64,000 nucleotides of DNA, taken from VRUE01 sp963732225 (GTDB lineage: Bacteria; Actinomycetota; Thermoleophilia; Solirubrobacterales; 70-9). The position numbers and the translations under genes were made by a program. Below, one piece after another: positions 54,323-63,156 of this stretch. Location of the stretch: the NCBI GenBank assembly GCA_963732225.1, contig CAVSYR010000002.1:558001-622000 (forward strand). The letters are read 5' to 3'. How positions within the stretch are numbered: position 1 is the first letter of the stretch; each line of letters starts with the position of its first letter. The notes under the pieces are model-generated. The model ran no database searches and was not told the origin of the DNA. It worked only from the letters and a program-made list of their open reading frames with translations.

Positions 54323-55503
54323 TAGATCGAGGTGAAGCCGGAGAGGAAGCCGTTGCGCGCGGCACGCAGGTAGAGGCGCCAGACGCGCACCCGTTCGGGC
54401 CCCGCCAGGCGGATTGCCTCGTCGAGGTTGTCGTCGAGGTTCTGGGCCCAGTGGCGCAGGGTCTCGGCGTAATCGAGGGCGAAGTCCTCGACGTGGTGGG
54501 TGATGAAGCCGGCTTTTTCGAGTGCCATCAGGTTGCGCGAGAGGTGCAGGGGGGCGGCGTCGGGGAAGACGTAGCGCTCCGAGAAGTCGCCCGCCTCGGC
54601 GTCGGTGTGGCGCAGGCGCGTGATCCCGTGGTTGAGCAGGCGCCCGCCAGGCTCGAGCAGGCCGGCGAGGGTCTGGGCGTAGACGTCGATCTGGGAGGCG
54701 CCGACGTGCTCGACCATGCCGATGCTGGCGATCGCGTCGAAGCGCTCGCCGGCGAGGTCGCGGTAGTCCATGACGTGGATCTCAACCCGGTCGCCGACGC
54801 CCGCAGCCTCGGCCCGCTGCCGGGCCTTTTCGGCCTGCGGAGCGGAAAGGGTGATGCCGACGACGCTGACACCGTGCTTGGTCGCCGCCCAGAGCGGGAA
54901 GCCGCCCCAGCCGCAGCCGACGTCGAGCAGGCGGTCGCCCTCCTTCAGCGCCAGCTTGCGAGCGACCGTCTCCAGCTTCTCCTCCTGGGCCTCCTTCAGG
55001 GTCGTGGCGCCGTGCGAGAAGATCGCGCAGCTGTAGACCATCGTCTCGCCGAGAAAGAGCTCGAAGAAGTCATTGGAGACGTCGTAGTGGTGGCGCACCG
55101 CGCGCGCGTCGCGCTCCTTGCTGTGGCGCTTGCCGCTGGGCCGCAGCTCGGCCTGGGGCCGCGGCGGTGGCTTGGTGATGCCGGCGGCCCGGACCGCGCC
55201 CAGCAGCAGGGCACGCTTGTCGGCGCCCTCGAGGCTGGGCGGGTCCCAGCTGTCGAGCAGGGCGATCACCGCGTCCATGTCGTCGACCTCGATCTCGCCG
55301 CTGACGTAGGCGCGGCCGAGCCCGAGCTGACCGGGGGCGCGCAGAACGTGCGCGGCGGCGCGCGGTGAGCGGATGTAGAAGGTGGGCCCGTCGCCGTCGG
55401 TGGAGGGCAGCTCGGTGCCGTCCCAGAACTCGACCTTGAACGGTCGCTCGGGGATGCGTGCTTCGATCTCGCGACGCAGTGGAGCGGTGCTGGAGAACGC
55501 CAA
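54298..55503 (-). CDS. cfa: cyclopropane-fatty-acyl-phospholipid synthase
   Basis: 401 residues from TTG at 55503, chosen because AAAGGAG lies 7 bases upstream. An ATG at 55593 is in frame but its CATG is shared with the divergent desaturase start. Motifs: HHYDVSNDFFELFLGETMVYSCAIF, SAM motif LLDVGCGWGGFPLWAA, SIGMVEHVGASQ. It adds a methylene from SAM to unsaturated phospholipid acyl chains. The divergent desaturase makes the substrate double bonds, a functional pairing. Confidence 0.92.
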   Translation of the reverse strand: MAFSSTAPLRREIEARIPERPFKVEFWDGTELPSTDGDGPTFYIRSPRAAAHVLRAPGQLGLGRAYVSGEIEVDDMDAVIALLDSWDPPSLEGADKRALLLGAVRAAGITKPPPRPQAELRPSGKRHSKERDARAVRHHYDVSNDFFELFLGETMVYSCAIFSHGATTLKEAQEEKLETVARKLALKEGDRLLDVGCGWGGFPLWAATKHGVSVVGITLSAPQAEKARQRAEAAGVGDRVEIHVMDYRDLAGERFDAIASIGMVEHVGASQIDVYAQTLAGLLEPGGRLLNHGITRLRHTDAEAGDFSERYVFPDAAPLHLSRNLMALEKAGFITHHVEDFALDYAETLRHWAQNLDDNLDEAIRLAGPERVRVWRLYLRAARNGFLSGFTSIYQARCSLA

Positions 55504-55591
55504 ACCGCGGCTCCTTTCGGCAGGAAGGTTGTCGAGGGCGAGCGCGACTTTACCTTTCCCTGGACCGCAGACCGTATGATCGGCGCCGCGC

Positions 55592-56521
55592 ATGTCAGCA
55601 AGCGGAGTCCTCCCCTCAGATATTCAGCCGGTCGCCAACGAGACCCGCGATCGCATCATCACCGGCCTGGTGACGCTGGTTCCCTTCGCCGCGATTGGCC
55701 TGGCGGCCTGGCAGGTCTGGGGCAAGGCGCTGCACTGGAGCGACGTCTTTCTCTTCCTCGGCATGTACTTCTTCACCGGGATGGGGATCACGGTCGGCTT
55801 CCACCGCCACCTCACCCACCGCAGCTTCAAGGCGAAGACCTGGCTGCATGGCCTGCTGGCGATCCTCGGCTCGGCGGCGATCGAGGGCCCGGTGATCTCC
55901 TGGGTCGCCGACCACCGCAAGCACCACGCCTTCTCCGACGAAGAGGGGGATCCGCACAGCCCCCACGTCGACCACGGCCACGGCTGGTCGGGCGCGATGC
56001 GCGGTCTCTTCCACGCTCACATGGGCTGGCTCTTCATCCACACCCAGCGCGGCAACAAGGAGCGCTTCGCGCCAGACCTGATTAAAGACCCGGTGATCAA
56101 CTGGGTCGACCGCACCTTCCTCTACTGGGCGATCGGCGGCCTCCTCCTGCCCTTCGCGCTCGGCTGGATCATCGGCGGCACCCTCTTCGCCGCGCTCACC
56201 GGCCTGCTCTGGGGCGGCCTGGTCCGCGTCTTCGTCCTGCACCACTTCACTTACAGCATCAACTCGCTCTGTCACGTCTTCGGCAAACGCGACTTCGAGA
56301 CCACCGACGAGTCGCGCAACCTGGCGCTGATCGCGATCCCGACCTTCGGCGAGGCCTGGCACAACAACCACCACGCTTTCCCCACTTCCGCCACCCACGG
56401 CCTCGGCCGCTGGCAGTTCGACCCCTCGGCGATCGTGATCGACTCGCTCGAGAAGCTCGGCCTGGTCTGGGATGTGGTCCGGGTGACCCCGGAGCGGATG
56501 GCGGCCAAGGCCGCCTCCTAG
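55592..56521 (+). CDS. acyl-CoA/acyl-lipid desaturase
   Basis: 309 residues. The three His boxes are complete: HRHLTH, HRKHH and HNNHH, with four TM helices in the stearoyl-CoA desaturase pattern (TVGFHRHLTHRSFKAKTWLHGLLAILGSAAIEGP). It introduces a delta-9-type double bond using two irons. It is divergent from cfa. The gene's stop overlaps the end of the convergent GT-C-like gene by 4 bases. Confidence 0.92.
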   Translation: MSASGVLPSDIQPVANETRDRIITGLVTLVPFAAIGLAAWQVWGKALHWSDVFLFLGMYFFTGMGITVGFHRHLTHRSFKAKTWLHGLLAILGSAAIEGPVISWVADHRKHHAFSDEEGDPHSPHVDHGHGWSGAMRGLFHAHMGWLFIHTQRGNKERFAPDLIKDPVINWVDRTFLYWAIGGLLLPFALGWIIGGTLFAALTGLLWGGLVRVFVLHHFTYSINSLCHVFGKRDFETTDESRNLALIAIPTFGEAWHNNHHAFPTSATHGLGRWQFDPSAIVIDSLEKLGLVWDVVRVTPERMAAKAAS

Positions 56522-58890
56522 GGCGCTTCGGTCGATTCGTACCAGTCGATCCAGCCGCCGCAGGCCTGGCTCAAAGGCACGATGCGGTGCGCTTTCGCTG
56601 GAACGGCCACCAACTCGCCGAGAGTCGCCTTGCCCGAGTAACCAACTAGCCGTTGCAGCGTGCTCGGCTCGGCCGCGCTGATTGTGAAAGGGATCGGCTG
56701 GCCCTGGCTGCGGACTTCACCGGCCGGCCAGAACTGGCCCTCGTTGGCGAGGCTGATCGTGTTCGGTCGCTGGCCATCGAGCGCCGCGGGCAGGCCCTGT
56801 TGGAAGCCGGGCGCGCTCAAGGTCAAGCCGAAGGGGGAGAAGTATTGGATCGAGAGCCGCCAGCGGCCGCTGGGCAGGCGCATGGTCTGCGCGGCGCTCT
56901 GACCGGCTTCGAGTTCCGCCGCCGGGCTCCAGCGACCCTTGCCGCCGATTATGGCCCCCGGGAAGAGCGAGGCGCGGCCGCCGCTGGCGAGGAGGATGCG
57001 GATCTCCGGCGAGGCGCAGTCGGCGTGCGCCGCGGGTTCGGTCCCCTCGAGCAGCACGTGGCGATTCTCGGGCGGCGTGCCGGTGCGCTGCCAGAGGATG
57101 TAGGAGGGGGTTGCGGCGACCCGCTTGAAGCCCGACGGCGCTTCGCTGTTCCAGGCGGCGCGGCCGGTGATCACGTAGGGGAAGCGGTCGAGGGTCGCGT
57201 GCGAGAAGGAGTCGAAGTCGATCGGGCTGTAGGCGTCGCCGGTGTCAAACGGCTTTTCCGGGCTGGGGGAGACGTCGGCGTCGGGGAACTCGACCAGGGG
57301 CACGTGGGTGTCGGCGCCGATCAGCTCGTAAGCGGCGTAGCGGTCCTGGCCGGCATAGAGGACCGGTTCGCCGTGCACGATCGGGATGAACGCCTGCAGC
57401 TCAGAGCCGTGCCCGGGCGGCCCAATCGGCGCATCGCGCAGCACCAGCAGGCTCGAATAAACGGCGCCCCCGACGAACACCACCGCCAGCACGCTCCAAG
57501 CCACCCGCCCAACTCCCGCCGATGGGCCTGAAAACGATCCATATCTCGACTTTGAGTCCCGTCGGCGGCCGAAGTTGGCGAGCAGGGGGCGGATCGCGAT
57601 CAGCATCGCCAGCGGCGCGGCGATCATCAGCGCCTTGGCCTGGGAGTACTCGCCGCTGCTGGCCAGCGAGGCAAGGTAGAGGAGCGTGCAGCCGGCCAGC
57701 GCTACCGGCACGGCGAAGTTGCGTCGGCGCAGCCACCAGCTGCCGCCGAGCAGGATCGCGGCCGCGGCGATCAGCGTCGCCAGCCCGGTCAGCTGGGCGC
57801 CGCCGGCGGCGTTGAGCCGGTAGTTGGAGGCAGGCCAGACGCCGAGCACCTCGAGCGGCGAAACCGGTCCGTAGGTGTTGGTGCCGGCGACCCGGTTGAA
57901 ACCGTGGATGAAGGCGAAGGGACCGACGACGGTGAGCACCGCCAGGACGCCGAGCACGGCGATGATCAGCAGCGTCGCCGGCTGGCGCAGGGTGCTCAGC
58001 CAGGAGCGCGGCGCCAGCGTCCGGCGCAGCGGTGCGAAGCTGAGCGCCCAGATGGCGAAGATCACCAGCGGCCAGGCAAGCCCGGCGAAGCTGTAGGAGA
58101 AGAAGATCCCGGTCGCCAGGGTGAGGCCGAGGATCGCCGAACCGAAGGCGGGCGCGCCCGCCTCGCCCCGCTCGCGCTCAAGCCGGTGCAGGAGCAGGGC
58201 GAAGGCGAGCACGAAGAGCGCCTCGCCGGTCTCCTTGAAAGCGCCCTGGGCGAAGTAGGAGGCACCGAGGTAGGGGATCGCGACGAGGACCGCGGCGAGT
58301 ATCCGTCGCCCCGGGCCGAGATCGTCGAGCGCGGTCAGGGTGACGAGCGCGGTGAGAATGCCGATCGCGAAGATCTCGCCGACGAAGGCCTGGCCGAGGC
58401 CGATTCCCGGCAGGGTGGCTATCGCCGCCGCCAGGGCGTGCGGTCCCAGCGGGTAGCCGGCTTCCGGCGCCGGGCCGAGGCCGCTGCGCAGCCACTCGGC
58501 CCAGGCCAGGTGCAGGCCGAGGTCGTTGTTGAAGCCGACGCCGATGATCCCCCAGCGCCCGCTGACCGCGAAGGGGATCGAGAAGGCGAGGGCGACGATG
58601 AGCGCGACCGGCCAGCCCTCGCGCAGCAGCGAGGTGCCGCTGACCGCGCGTGGCCGCCGCCAGAGAAGGGCGCCCGCGACGATCACGAGGAGGACGAGCC
58701 CGATCGTCGCGCTGGTCGCATGCCCGGGCGCTCGGGCGAAGAAGCCGGTCACCGTCAGCACGGCGCCGAAGCCGACCGCGGGCGCCAGCCAACGCCGCGA
58801 CTCGCCCCCGCCGGTGAGGCTGAGGATCGCGTGTCCAACCAACAGCGAGGCGGCGCAGATCAGCGCCGCCGAGGCGTAGGTCCCGATCAT
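56518..58890 (-). CDS. polytopic membrane protein, GT-C/glycosyltransferase-like
   Basis: 790 residues. About 12-14 TM helices occupy 1-500, with FNNDLGLHLAWAEWL and GYPLGPHALAAA as GT-C-like loop motifs. The remaining ~290 residues are an extracytoplasmic beta-rich domain. No family name is certain. Residues about 442-458 (the segment GRRRDSKSRYGSFSGPSAG) are encoded by hairpin repeat copy 3, in a polar loop between two helices. This is a probable in-frame insertion. Confidence 0.75.
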   Translation of the reverse strand: MIGTYASAALICAASLLVGHAILSLTGGGESRRWLAPAVGFGAVLTVTGFFARAPGHATSATIGLVLLVIVAGALLWRRPRAVSGTSLLREGWPVALIVALAFSIPFAVSGRWGIIGVGFNNDLGLHLAWAEWLRSGLGPAPEAGYPLGPHALAAAIATLPGIGLGQAFVGEIFAIGILTALVTLTALDDLGPGRRILAAVLVAIPYLGASYFAQGAFKETGEALFVLAFALLLHRLERERGEAGAPAFGSAILGLTLATGIFFSYSFAGLAWPLVIFAIWALSFAPLRRTLAPRSWLSTLRQPATLLIIAVLGVLAVLTVVGPFAFIHGFNRVAGTNTYGPVSPLEVLGVWPASNYRLNAAGGAQLTGLATLIAAAAILLGGSWWLRRRNFAVPVALAGCTLLYLASLASSGEYSQAKALMIAAPLAMLIAIRPLLANFGRRRDSKSRYGSFSGPSAGVGRVAWSVLAVVFVGGAVYSSLLVLRDAPIGPPGHGSELQAFIPIVHGEPVLYAGQDRYAAYELIGADTHVPLVEFPDADVSPSPEKPFDTGDAYSPIDFDSFSHATLDRFPYVITGRAAWNSEAPSGFKRVAATPSYILWQRTGTPPENRHVLLEGTEPAAHADCASPEIRILLASGGRASLFPGAIIGGKGRWSPAAELEAGQSAAQTMRLPSGRWRLSIQYFSPFGLTLSAPGFQQGLPAALDGQRPNTISLANEGQFWPAGEVRSQGQPIPFTISAAEPSTLQRLVGYSGKATLGELVAVPAKAHRIVPLSQACGGWIDWYESTEAP
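57518..57566. repeat. 49-bp hairpin repeat, copy 3 (inside a gene)
   Basis: Same 49 bases with a few substitutions; arms GCCGATGGG and CCCGTCGGC are kept. It lies inside the GT-C-like gene on the opposite strand and reads through without a stop. Confidence 0.8.
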
Positions 58891-58935
58891 CAGGGGCGGA
58901 AACTATGGCAGCGAGGGCCGCCGGCGCCGCCTCGC

Positions 58936-59646
58936 TCAGTACTTCTCGGCCGCCCGTTCCAGCGCCGGGCGCAGGTTCTCGCCGCGAAGTGGCTCGTTGT
59001 GGCCGGTGCCGACGACCTTCGGCTCGAGCGCCGCCAGCTTGTGCACCGACTCCTTCGCCTTGGCGTGATCCCAGGCCCAGGCGGGGTGGGGCACGCTTGC
59101 CTCACCGGCGGGCAGCGGCTTGCCCATCTTGGTCGAGTCGAGCAGGTAGATCGTGTCGCTGACCAGCACCACGCCATCGCTCTCGCGCCAGAGGCCGATC
59201 TGGCCCGGCGCGTGGCCCGGGAAATGGATCACCCGGAATCCGGCCACCTCGTCGCCCTCCGAGACGGTGCCGGCGATCTTCACCGCACCGCCGTCCCAGC
59301 GCCGCAGCAGCAGTGGGTAGAGCCAGCGCGCCGGTGCCGGCAGCTCCGAGATCTCCATGTAGGGGGCGATCGCCCCCTCGCTTTCGGCGTCGGCGACCTC
59401 ATCGGGATGGCAGAAGACGGGGACGCCCATCGAGGGCGCGGTGCCGCGGTGGTCGGCATGGGCGTGGCCGAGCACGACGCGCTTCAGCCCGCCCAGCTGA
59501 GTGGCGGCTGCCCGAGCCTGCTTCACCATCGCCTTCGTGCCGGCGTCGAACTGCACGACGCCGTCGCCGTCCTCGAGGAAGTAGATGTTCATCGCCTTGC
59601 GGGTATCCCCGCGCAGCAGCCAGACCCCGTTGGCAACCTCCTCCAT
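58936..59646 (-). CDS. MBL-fold metallohydrolase
   Basis: 236 residues. GHAHADHRGTAP is the HxHxDH zinc motif, then FPGHAPGQIGL and VLVSDTIYLLD, with a late GTGHNEPL. Glyoxalase-II-like or lactonase-like; substrate unknown. It is not closely similar to the MBL protein at 16007. The ATG at 59646 faces a 50-residue membrane protein 15 bases away. Confidence 0.85.
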   Translation of the reverse strand: MEEVANGVWLLRGDTRKAMNIYFLEDGDGVVQFDAGTKAMVKQARAAATQLGGLKRVVLGHAHADHRGTAPSMGVPVFCHPDEVADAESEGAIAPYMEISELPAPARWLYPLLLRRWDGGAVKIAGTVSEGDEVAGFRVIHFPGHAPGQIGLWRESDGVVLVSDTIYLLDSTKMGKPLPAGEASVPHPAWAWDHAKAKESVHKLAALEPKVVGTGHNEPLRGENLRPALERAAEKY

Positions 59647-59661
59647 GATGAGATCAGCCTA

Positions 59662-59814
59662 ATGCCAGTTCTATGGAAAGCCGGAATGGCGGTGCTGCTG
59701 ATCTGCCTGCTCGCCTCAATGGGGATCGCGATCTACCGCCTGACGACGACGCCGAGCGAAATCCTTGGCGACCGCTTTCATGGCCTGCCTGTTCGTGCCC
59801 ACGACTCACGTTAG
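59662..59814 (+). CDS. 50-residue single-pass membrane protein
   Basis: ATG 59662. One hydrophobic helix (AGMAVLLICLLASMGIAIY) and a polar tail (RLTTTPSEILGDRFHGLPVRAHDSR). Short and without family. It could be spurious, but the codon use and helix are coherent. Confidence 0.4.
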   Translation: MPVLWKAGMAVLLICLLASMGIAIYRLTTTPSEILGDRFHGLPVRAHDSR

Positions 59815-59851
59815 TATCGGCCCCGTTCAGCGACCGAGCAGAGGAGGCGGC

Positions 59852-60295
59852 GTGTTCACTCGCATCGTGGTTGGAACCGATGGGTCGGAGACGGCCGCCG
59901 AGGCGGTCCGCCAGGCCGTCGATCTGGCCAAACTCGCCGGCGCCCAGCTCAGCATCGTCAGCGCCTACGCGCCGATCTCGAAACGCCGGGTCGAAGGCGA
60001 GAAGGAAGGCGCCCCGGCGGATGTCCAATACGAGATCGGCCCGCGCGAGGACGTCAACCTGGTCCTCGACGCCGCCGCCGCGGCGGCTCGCAAGGAGGGG
60101 ATCGAGGTACAGACGCACCCGGTCGAGGGCGACCCCGCCGAGGGCATCCTCAACGTCGCCGAAGAGACCAAAGCCGACCTGATCGTGGTCGGCAACAAGG
60201 GCATGACCGGGGCACGACGCTTCCTGCTCGGCAGCGTCCCCAACAACGTCTCCCACCACGCGCCCTGCAGCGTGATCATCGTCCGCACCACCTGA
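59852..60295 (+). CDS. universal stress protein (UspA family)
   Basis: 147 residues from GTG at 59852 (GAGGAGG RBS). The start IVVGTDGSETAAEAV and the ATP-binding G-x2-G-x9-G(S) motif (GNKGMTGARRFLLGS) are intact, so it belongs to the nucleotide-binding class. PCSVIIVR closes the family. A single-domain cytoplasmic protein; its conditions of expression are unknown. Confidence 0.9.
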   Translation: MFTRIVVGTDGSETAAEAVRQAVDLAKLAGAQLSIVSAYAPISKRRVEGEKEGAPADVQYEIGPREDVNLVLDAAAAAARKEGIEVQTHPVEGDPAEGILNVAEETKADLIVVGNKGMTGARRFLLGSVPNNVSHHAPCSVIIVRTT

Positions 60296-60368
60296 CCGGC
60301 GCATATCGGCGTCCTCGGTCGCTTGCGTGCGGAGCACGCGGCGCTCCCTGCGTCCTTGATCTGCTTGG

Positions 60369-61730
60369 TCAGGTGCCGCGGGTTGCGTGTGCTTGACCTC
60401 GCGGTTCGGTCGCCAATCCGGCGTCGATCAGGCCGGCGCCCTGGCGGGTCGTCGGTTGCCCGATGCTGCGCGCGGTGCGGCGCAGGCGCTTCGTCACGGC
60501 TGCCACCCGGCTGGGAGTGCGCTTGCGTTCGACCGTACCGCTGGCCAGCACCATCGCGGCGACACCGGAGACGTGGGCGGCCGCCATCGAGGTGCCGACG
60601 TAGCTGCCGGGCTCGCCGAAGCGGCGGGTGCTGCCCGCCTTCAGGGTCACTTGGTAGATCGAGCCCGAAGAGATCGAGGGACAGCCGCTGAGCGGCGGGC
60701 CACCGCCGGGGGCGAGCACGTCGACGTCACGGCCGGCCAGCGAGTAGCTGCCGAGACAGCCTCCCTCGGTGCTGCCGCCGACGCCGATCGTGTGCGGGCT
60801 GGTCGCCGGCGGGGCGACGCAGGCCTCCGAGCCGAGGTTGCCCACCGAGGCGACCGCGATCACACCCTGGTGGTAGGCCTGCTGCAGCGCTTCGTCGACC
60901 CCCGGCACTTCGCGGCCGCAGCCGAAGTTGAAGCTCATGTTGATCACGTCGGCGCCGTTGGCGACGGCGAAGCGAATGCCCTTGGCGATCTGGTCGGCCC
61001 GTCCGCGGCCCTGGGCATCGAGCACCCGCACCGGCATCAGCCTTGCCCGGTAGGCGAGGCCGGTGAGGCCGATGCCGTTGTTGGTCTTCTCGGCGATCGT
61101 GCCAGCGACGTGGGTGCCGTGGCCGTTTTCATCGAGTGGCAGGCGGTCGCCGTCGACGAAGTCATGGCCTTTGACGAACTGCCCGGCGGCGAAGTCGGGG
61201 CTGCGGCGGAAGTGCTTGCCCAGAGAGCGGTAGGCGATCCCGGTGTCGAGCACGGCAACGGTTACGCCTTTGGCGCCGGGACGCCCTGCCGCTTCCAGGT
61301 TTTCCCAGGCGCCGACGGCGTCGATGCCGCCGGGGGAGAGGGGCACCAGCGGGGTCGGCAGGCCCTCCCAGGGCAGGAAGTTCCACTGCTTCGTGACCCA
61401 GCCGCCCGGTGGGCCGGGCGGCCCGCTGAGCGGGCCGGGGTCGTTGGGGACGGTCGGTTCTTCTTCGCTTGCCGAGGCGGTGGCGATGTAGTCGGGCGCG
61501 GCGTAGGCGACGCTGGGATTGGATTGCAGCGCGGCCGCCGCCTCGCCGACGCTGGTCTGCCGTGGCAGGTCGATGGTCCGTGCCCGCTCGGCCCCCGCCA
61601 GCTTGACGATCAGCTCGTGAGGGGCGAAGCCGTGTGCGGCCGAGACGCCCGTCGCGGCGTGGCTCGACGCCGGCGCGAGCATCAGGGCCGCAAGCAGGGT
61701 TGCGGCGGCGATCGGAAGGCGTCGATTCAT
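60369..61730 (-). CDS. secreted subtilisin-like serine protease (S8)
   Basis: 453 residues from ATG at 61730. Signal peptide about 1-25, a short propeptide-like region (HELIVKLAG...ALQSNPSVAYAAPDYIA), then the catalytic triad: Asp in VAVLDTGIAYR, His in NGHGTHVAG and Ser in GTSMAAAHVSG. A Pro/Gly-rich spacer (PLSGPPGPPGG) follows the propeptide. The C-terminal end carries an Arg-rich helix. Probably cleaves extracellular proteins. Confidence 0.93.
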   Translation of the reverse strand: MNRRLPIAAATLLAALMLAPASSHAATGVSAAHGFAPHELIVKLAGAERARTIDLPRQTSVGEAAAALQSNPSVAYAAPDYIATASASEEEPTVPNDPGPLSGPPGPPGGWVTKQWNFLPWEGLPTPLVPLSPGGIDAVGAWENLEAAGRPGAKGVTVAVLDTGIAYRSLGKHFRRSPDFAAGQFVKGHDFVDGDRLPLDENGHGTHVAGTIAEKTNNGIGLTGLAYRARLMPVRVLDAQGRGRADQIAKGIRFAVANGADVINMSFNFGCGREVPGVDEALQQAYHQGVIAVASVGNLGSEACVAPPATSPHTIGVGGSTEGGCLGSYSLAGRDVDVLAPGGGPPLSGCPSISSGSIYQVTLKAGSTRRFGEPGSYVGTSMAAAHVSGVAAMVLASGTVERKRTPSRVAAVTKRLRRTARSIGQPTTRQGAGLIDAGLATEPRGQAHATRGT

Positions 61731-61822
61731 CTTTGCGTTGGCCCCTGGACCCCTGCGTCGAGCGGGCCCCTCCCTAACACCGGCCCGCCGACGAAGTTGT
61801 AGTCCCACATACTCCCCCATGT

Positions 61823-62290
61823 ATGCCGGACGACGTTGCAAAGCCACTTGCCGAGCGGATGATGGCGCTGGCGATCGAGCGGGCGCGCGAAGCCGAGCGC
61901 CACGGCGACGTGCCGATCGGTGCCGTGATCGCCCGCGGGGAGGAGGTGCTCGCCGCCGCCGGCAACGAGCGCGAGCTGCGCGCCGACCCGACCGCCCACG
62001 CCGAGATCCTCGCGATCCGCGCAGCCGCCGAGGCGCTCGGCGGCTGGCGCCTGCCCGGCACGACCCTTTACGTGACGCTCGAGCCCTGCGCGATGTGCGC
62101 TGGCGCGATCGTCCTCGCCCGCATCCCCAGCGTCGTCTTCGCCGCCCCCGACCCCAAGGCCGGCGCCGCCGGCAGCGTCCTCGACGTCCTCGCCGAGCCC
62201 GCGCTCAACCACCGGCCCGAGCTGACGGGCGGTGTTTTGGAGGCGGAGTGCGCTGATTTGCTGCGGGAGTTCTTCGCCAGTCGGCGCTGA
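61823..62290 (+). CDS. tadA: tRNA adenosine(34) deaminase
   Basis: 155 residues. The zinc deaminase motifs H-A-E (PTAHAEILAI) and P-C-x-x-C (EPCAMCAGAI) are present. TadA converts A34 to inosine in tRNA-Arg(ACG), the tRNA whose 3' half lies at 1408-1454. ATG 61823; no obvious partner gene. Confidence 0.93.
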   Translation: MPDDVAKPLAERMMALAIERAREAERHGDVPIGAVIARGEEVLAAAGNERELRADPTAHAEILAIRAAAEALGGWRLPGTTLYVTLEPCAMCAGAIVLARIPSVVFAAPDPKAGAAGSVLDVLAEPALNHRPELTGGVLEAECADLLREFFASRR

Positions 62291-62356
62291 GGAGGTGGGA
62301 GACATTCAGTCGCTCCCGCCCTGGCTGGAGAATGGCGTCCCCGGCTTCCACAAATG

Positions 62357-62386
62357 GTGTAGCACCATCTATCCCAAGTGTTACAC
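62357..62386. promoter_or_regulatory. paired operator sites for the vapBC module
   Basis: GTGTAGCAC (62357-62365) and GTGTTACAC (62378-62386) are two near-palindromic copies, 21 bases apart (two helical turns). They end 9 bases before the antitoxin ATG, the usual place for autoregulation by a toxin-antitoxin complex. Confidence 0.5.
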
Positions 62387-62394
62387 TCCGTCGC

Positions 62395-62649
62395 ATGCCC
62401 ACCACCAAGCCCCGTTACATGCTCACCGATACCGGCGAGCTCAGCGATCTGCTCGATGCCGCTGAGCGCCATTGGCCCGACGTAACCGACCGTAAGGCGC
62501 TGCTGCTGCGACTGGCCGTGGCCGGCGGGGAGGCGATCGCCGCCGAGGCCGCGAAACAGCGAGCCGCGATCGACGAGACGGCTGGCGCGCTTACCGGCCT
62601 CTACGAGCCGGGAGAACTCGAGCGCCTGCGCGAGGATTGGCCCGCGTGA
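62395..62649 (+). CDS. vapB: VapB-like antitoxin
   Basis: 84 residues, compact and helix-rich with a Ser/Thr/Lys N-terminal strand (KPRYMLTDTGELSDLLDAAER) like ribbon-helix-helix antitoxins. The toxin GTG overlaps its stop by 4 bases. Its identification rests mainly on this coupling. Confidence 0.7.
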   Translation: MPTTKPRYMLTDTGELSDLLDAAERHWPDVTDRKALLLRLAVAGGEAIAAEAAKQRAAIDETAGALTGLYEPGELERLREDWPA

Positions 62650-63026
62650 TCGTTCTCGACGCGAGTGTTCTGATCGGCCATCTGGACGGTCGCGACCCGC
62701 ACCACGGACGCGCGCGAGAGCTGCTCACGGCGCACGCCGGCAGCGAGCTCGGCGCTAGCTCGATCAGTCTCGCCGAGACCTTGGTCGCGCCGGCGCGATC
62801 CGGCAAGCTGGAGCTCGCGCGCGACGCTCTCTGTCGGCTCGCCGTCGAGGAGCTTGCCATCGGCAAGGACGCGTCGGCCCGACTGGCGACGCTTCGCGCC
62901 GGAACCGGCCTCAAGCTCCCTGATTGCTGCGTCTTGCTCGCGGCGCAGGACCACGACGCGGTCCTTGCCAGCTTCGACAGGGATCTCGCGCGAAGTGCCC
63001 GAGAGCTTGGGCTCGCCGTCGCCTGA
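62646..63026 (+). CDS. vapC: VapC-type PIN ribonuclease toxin
   Basis: 126 residues from GTG at 62646. The PIN fold acidic residues are visible: VLDASVLIG (D5), SLAETL (E), LKLPDCCVLLAA (D) and SFDRDLA (D). A small toxin that cleaves RNA, often initiator or other tRNAs. A tRNA-Ser gene lies 3 bases downstream on the other strand. Confidence 0.88.
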   Translation: MIVLDASVLIGHLDGRDPHHGRARELLTAHAGSELGASSISLAETLVAPARSGKLELARDALCRLAVEELAIGKDASARLATLRAGTGLKLPDCCVLLAAQDHDAVLASFDRDLARSARELGLAVA

Positions 63027-63028
63027 AG

Positions 63029-63118
63029 CGGAGAGGGTGGGATTCGAACCCACGAGGCGGGTTAACCCCGCCCACGCGATTTCCAATCGCGCTCCTTAAG
63101 CCACTCGGACACCTCTCC
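63029..63118 (-). tRNA. tRNA-Ser(GGA)
   Basis: Read on the minus strand: acceptor GGAGAGG...CCTCTCC with discriminator G, anticodon arm with GGA in loop TTGGAAA, long variable arm (GCGTGGGCGGGGTTAACCCG region) as in serine tRNAs, and T-arm GTGGG/TTCGAAT/CCCAC. About 90 bases. CCA is not encoded. Confidence 0.93.
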
Positions 63119-63156
63119 GTGGGCTTCAAGGGTATTGCTTTGCCGCCTGTGAGCGG

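Noticed and set aside
57904..59661. long plus-strand frame over the GT-C-like and MBL genes
   Set aside because: Only the final 50 codons are a plausible gene; the rest is biased shadow sequence.
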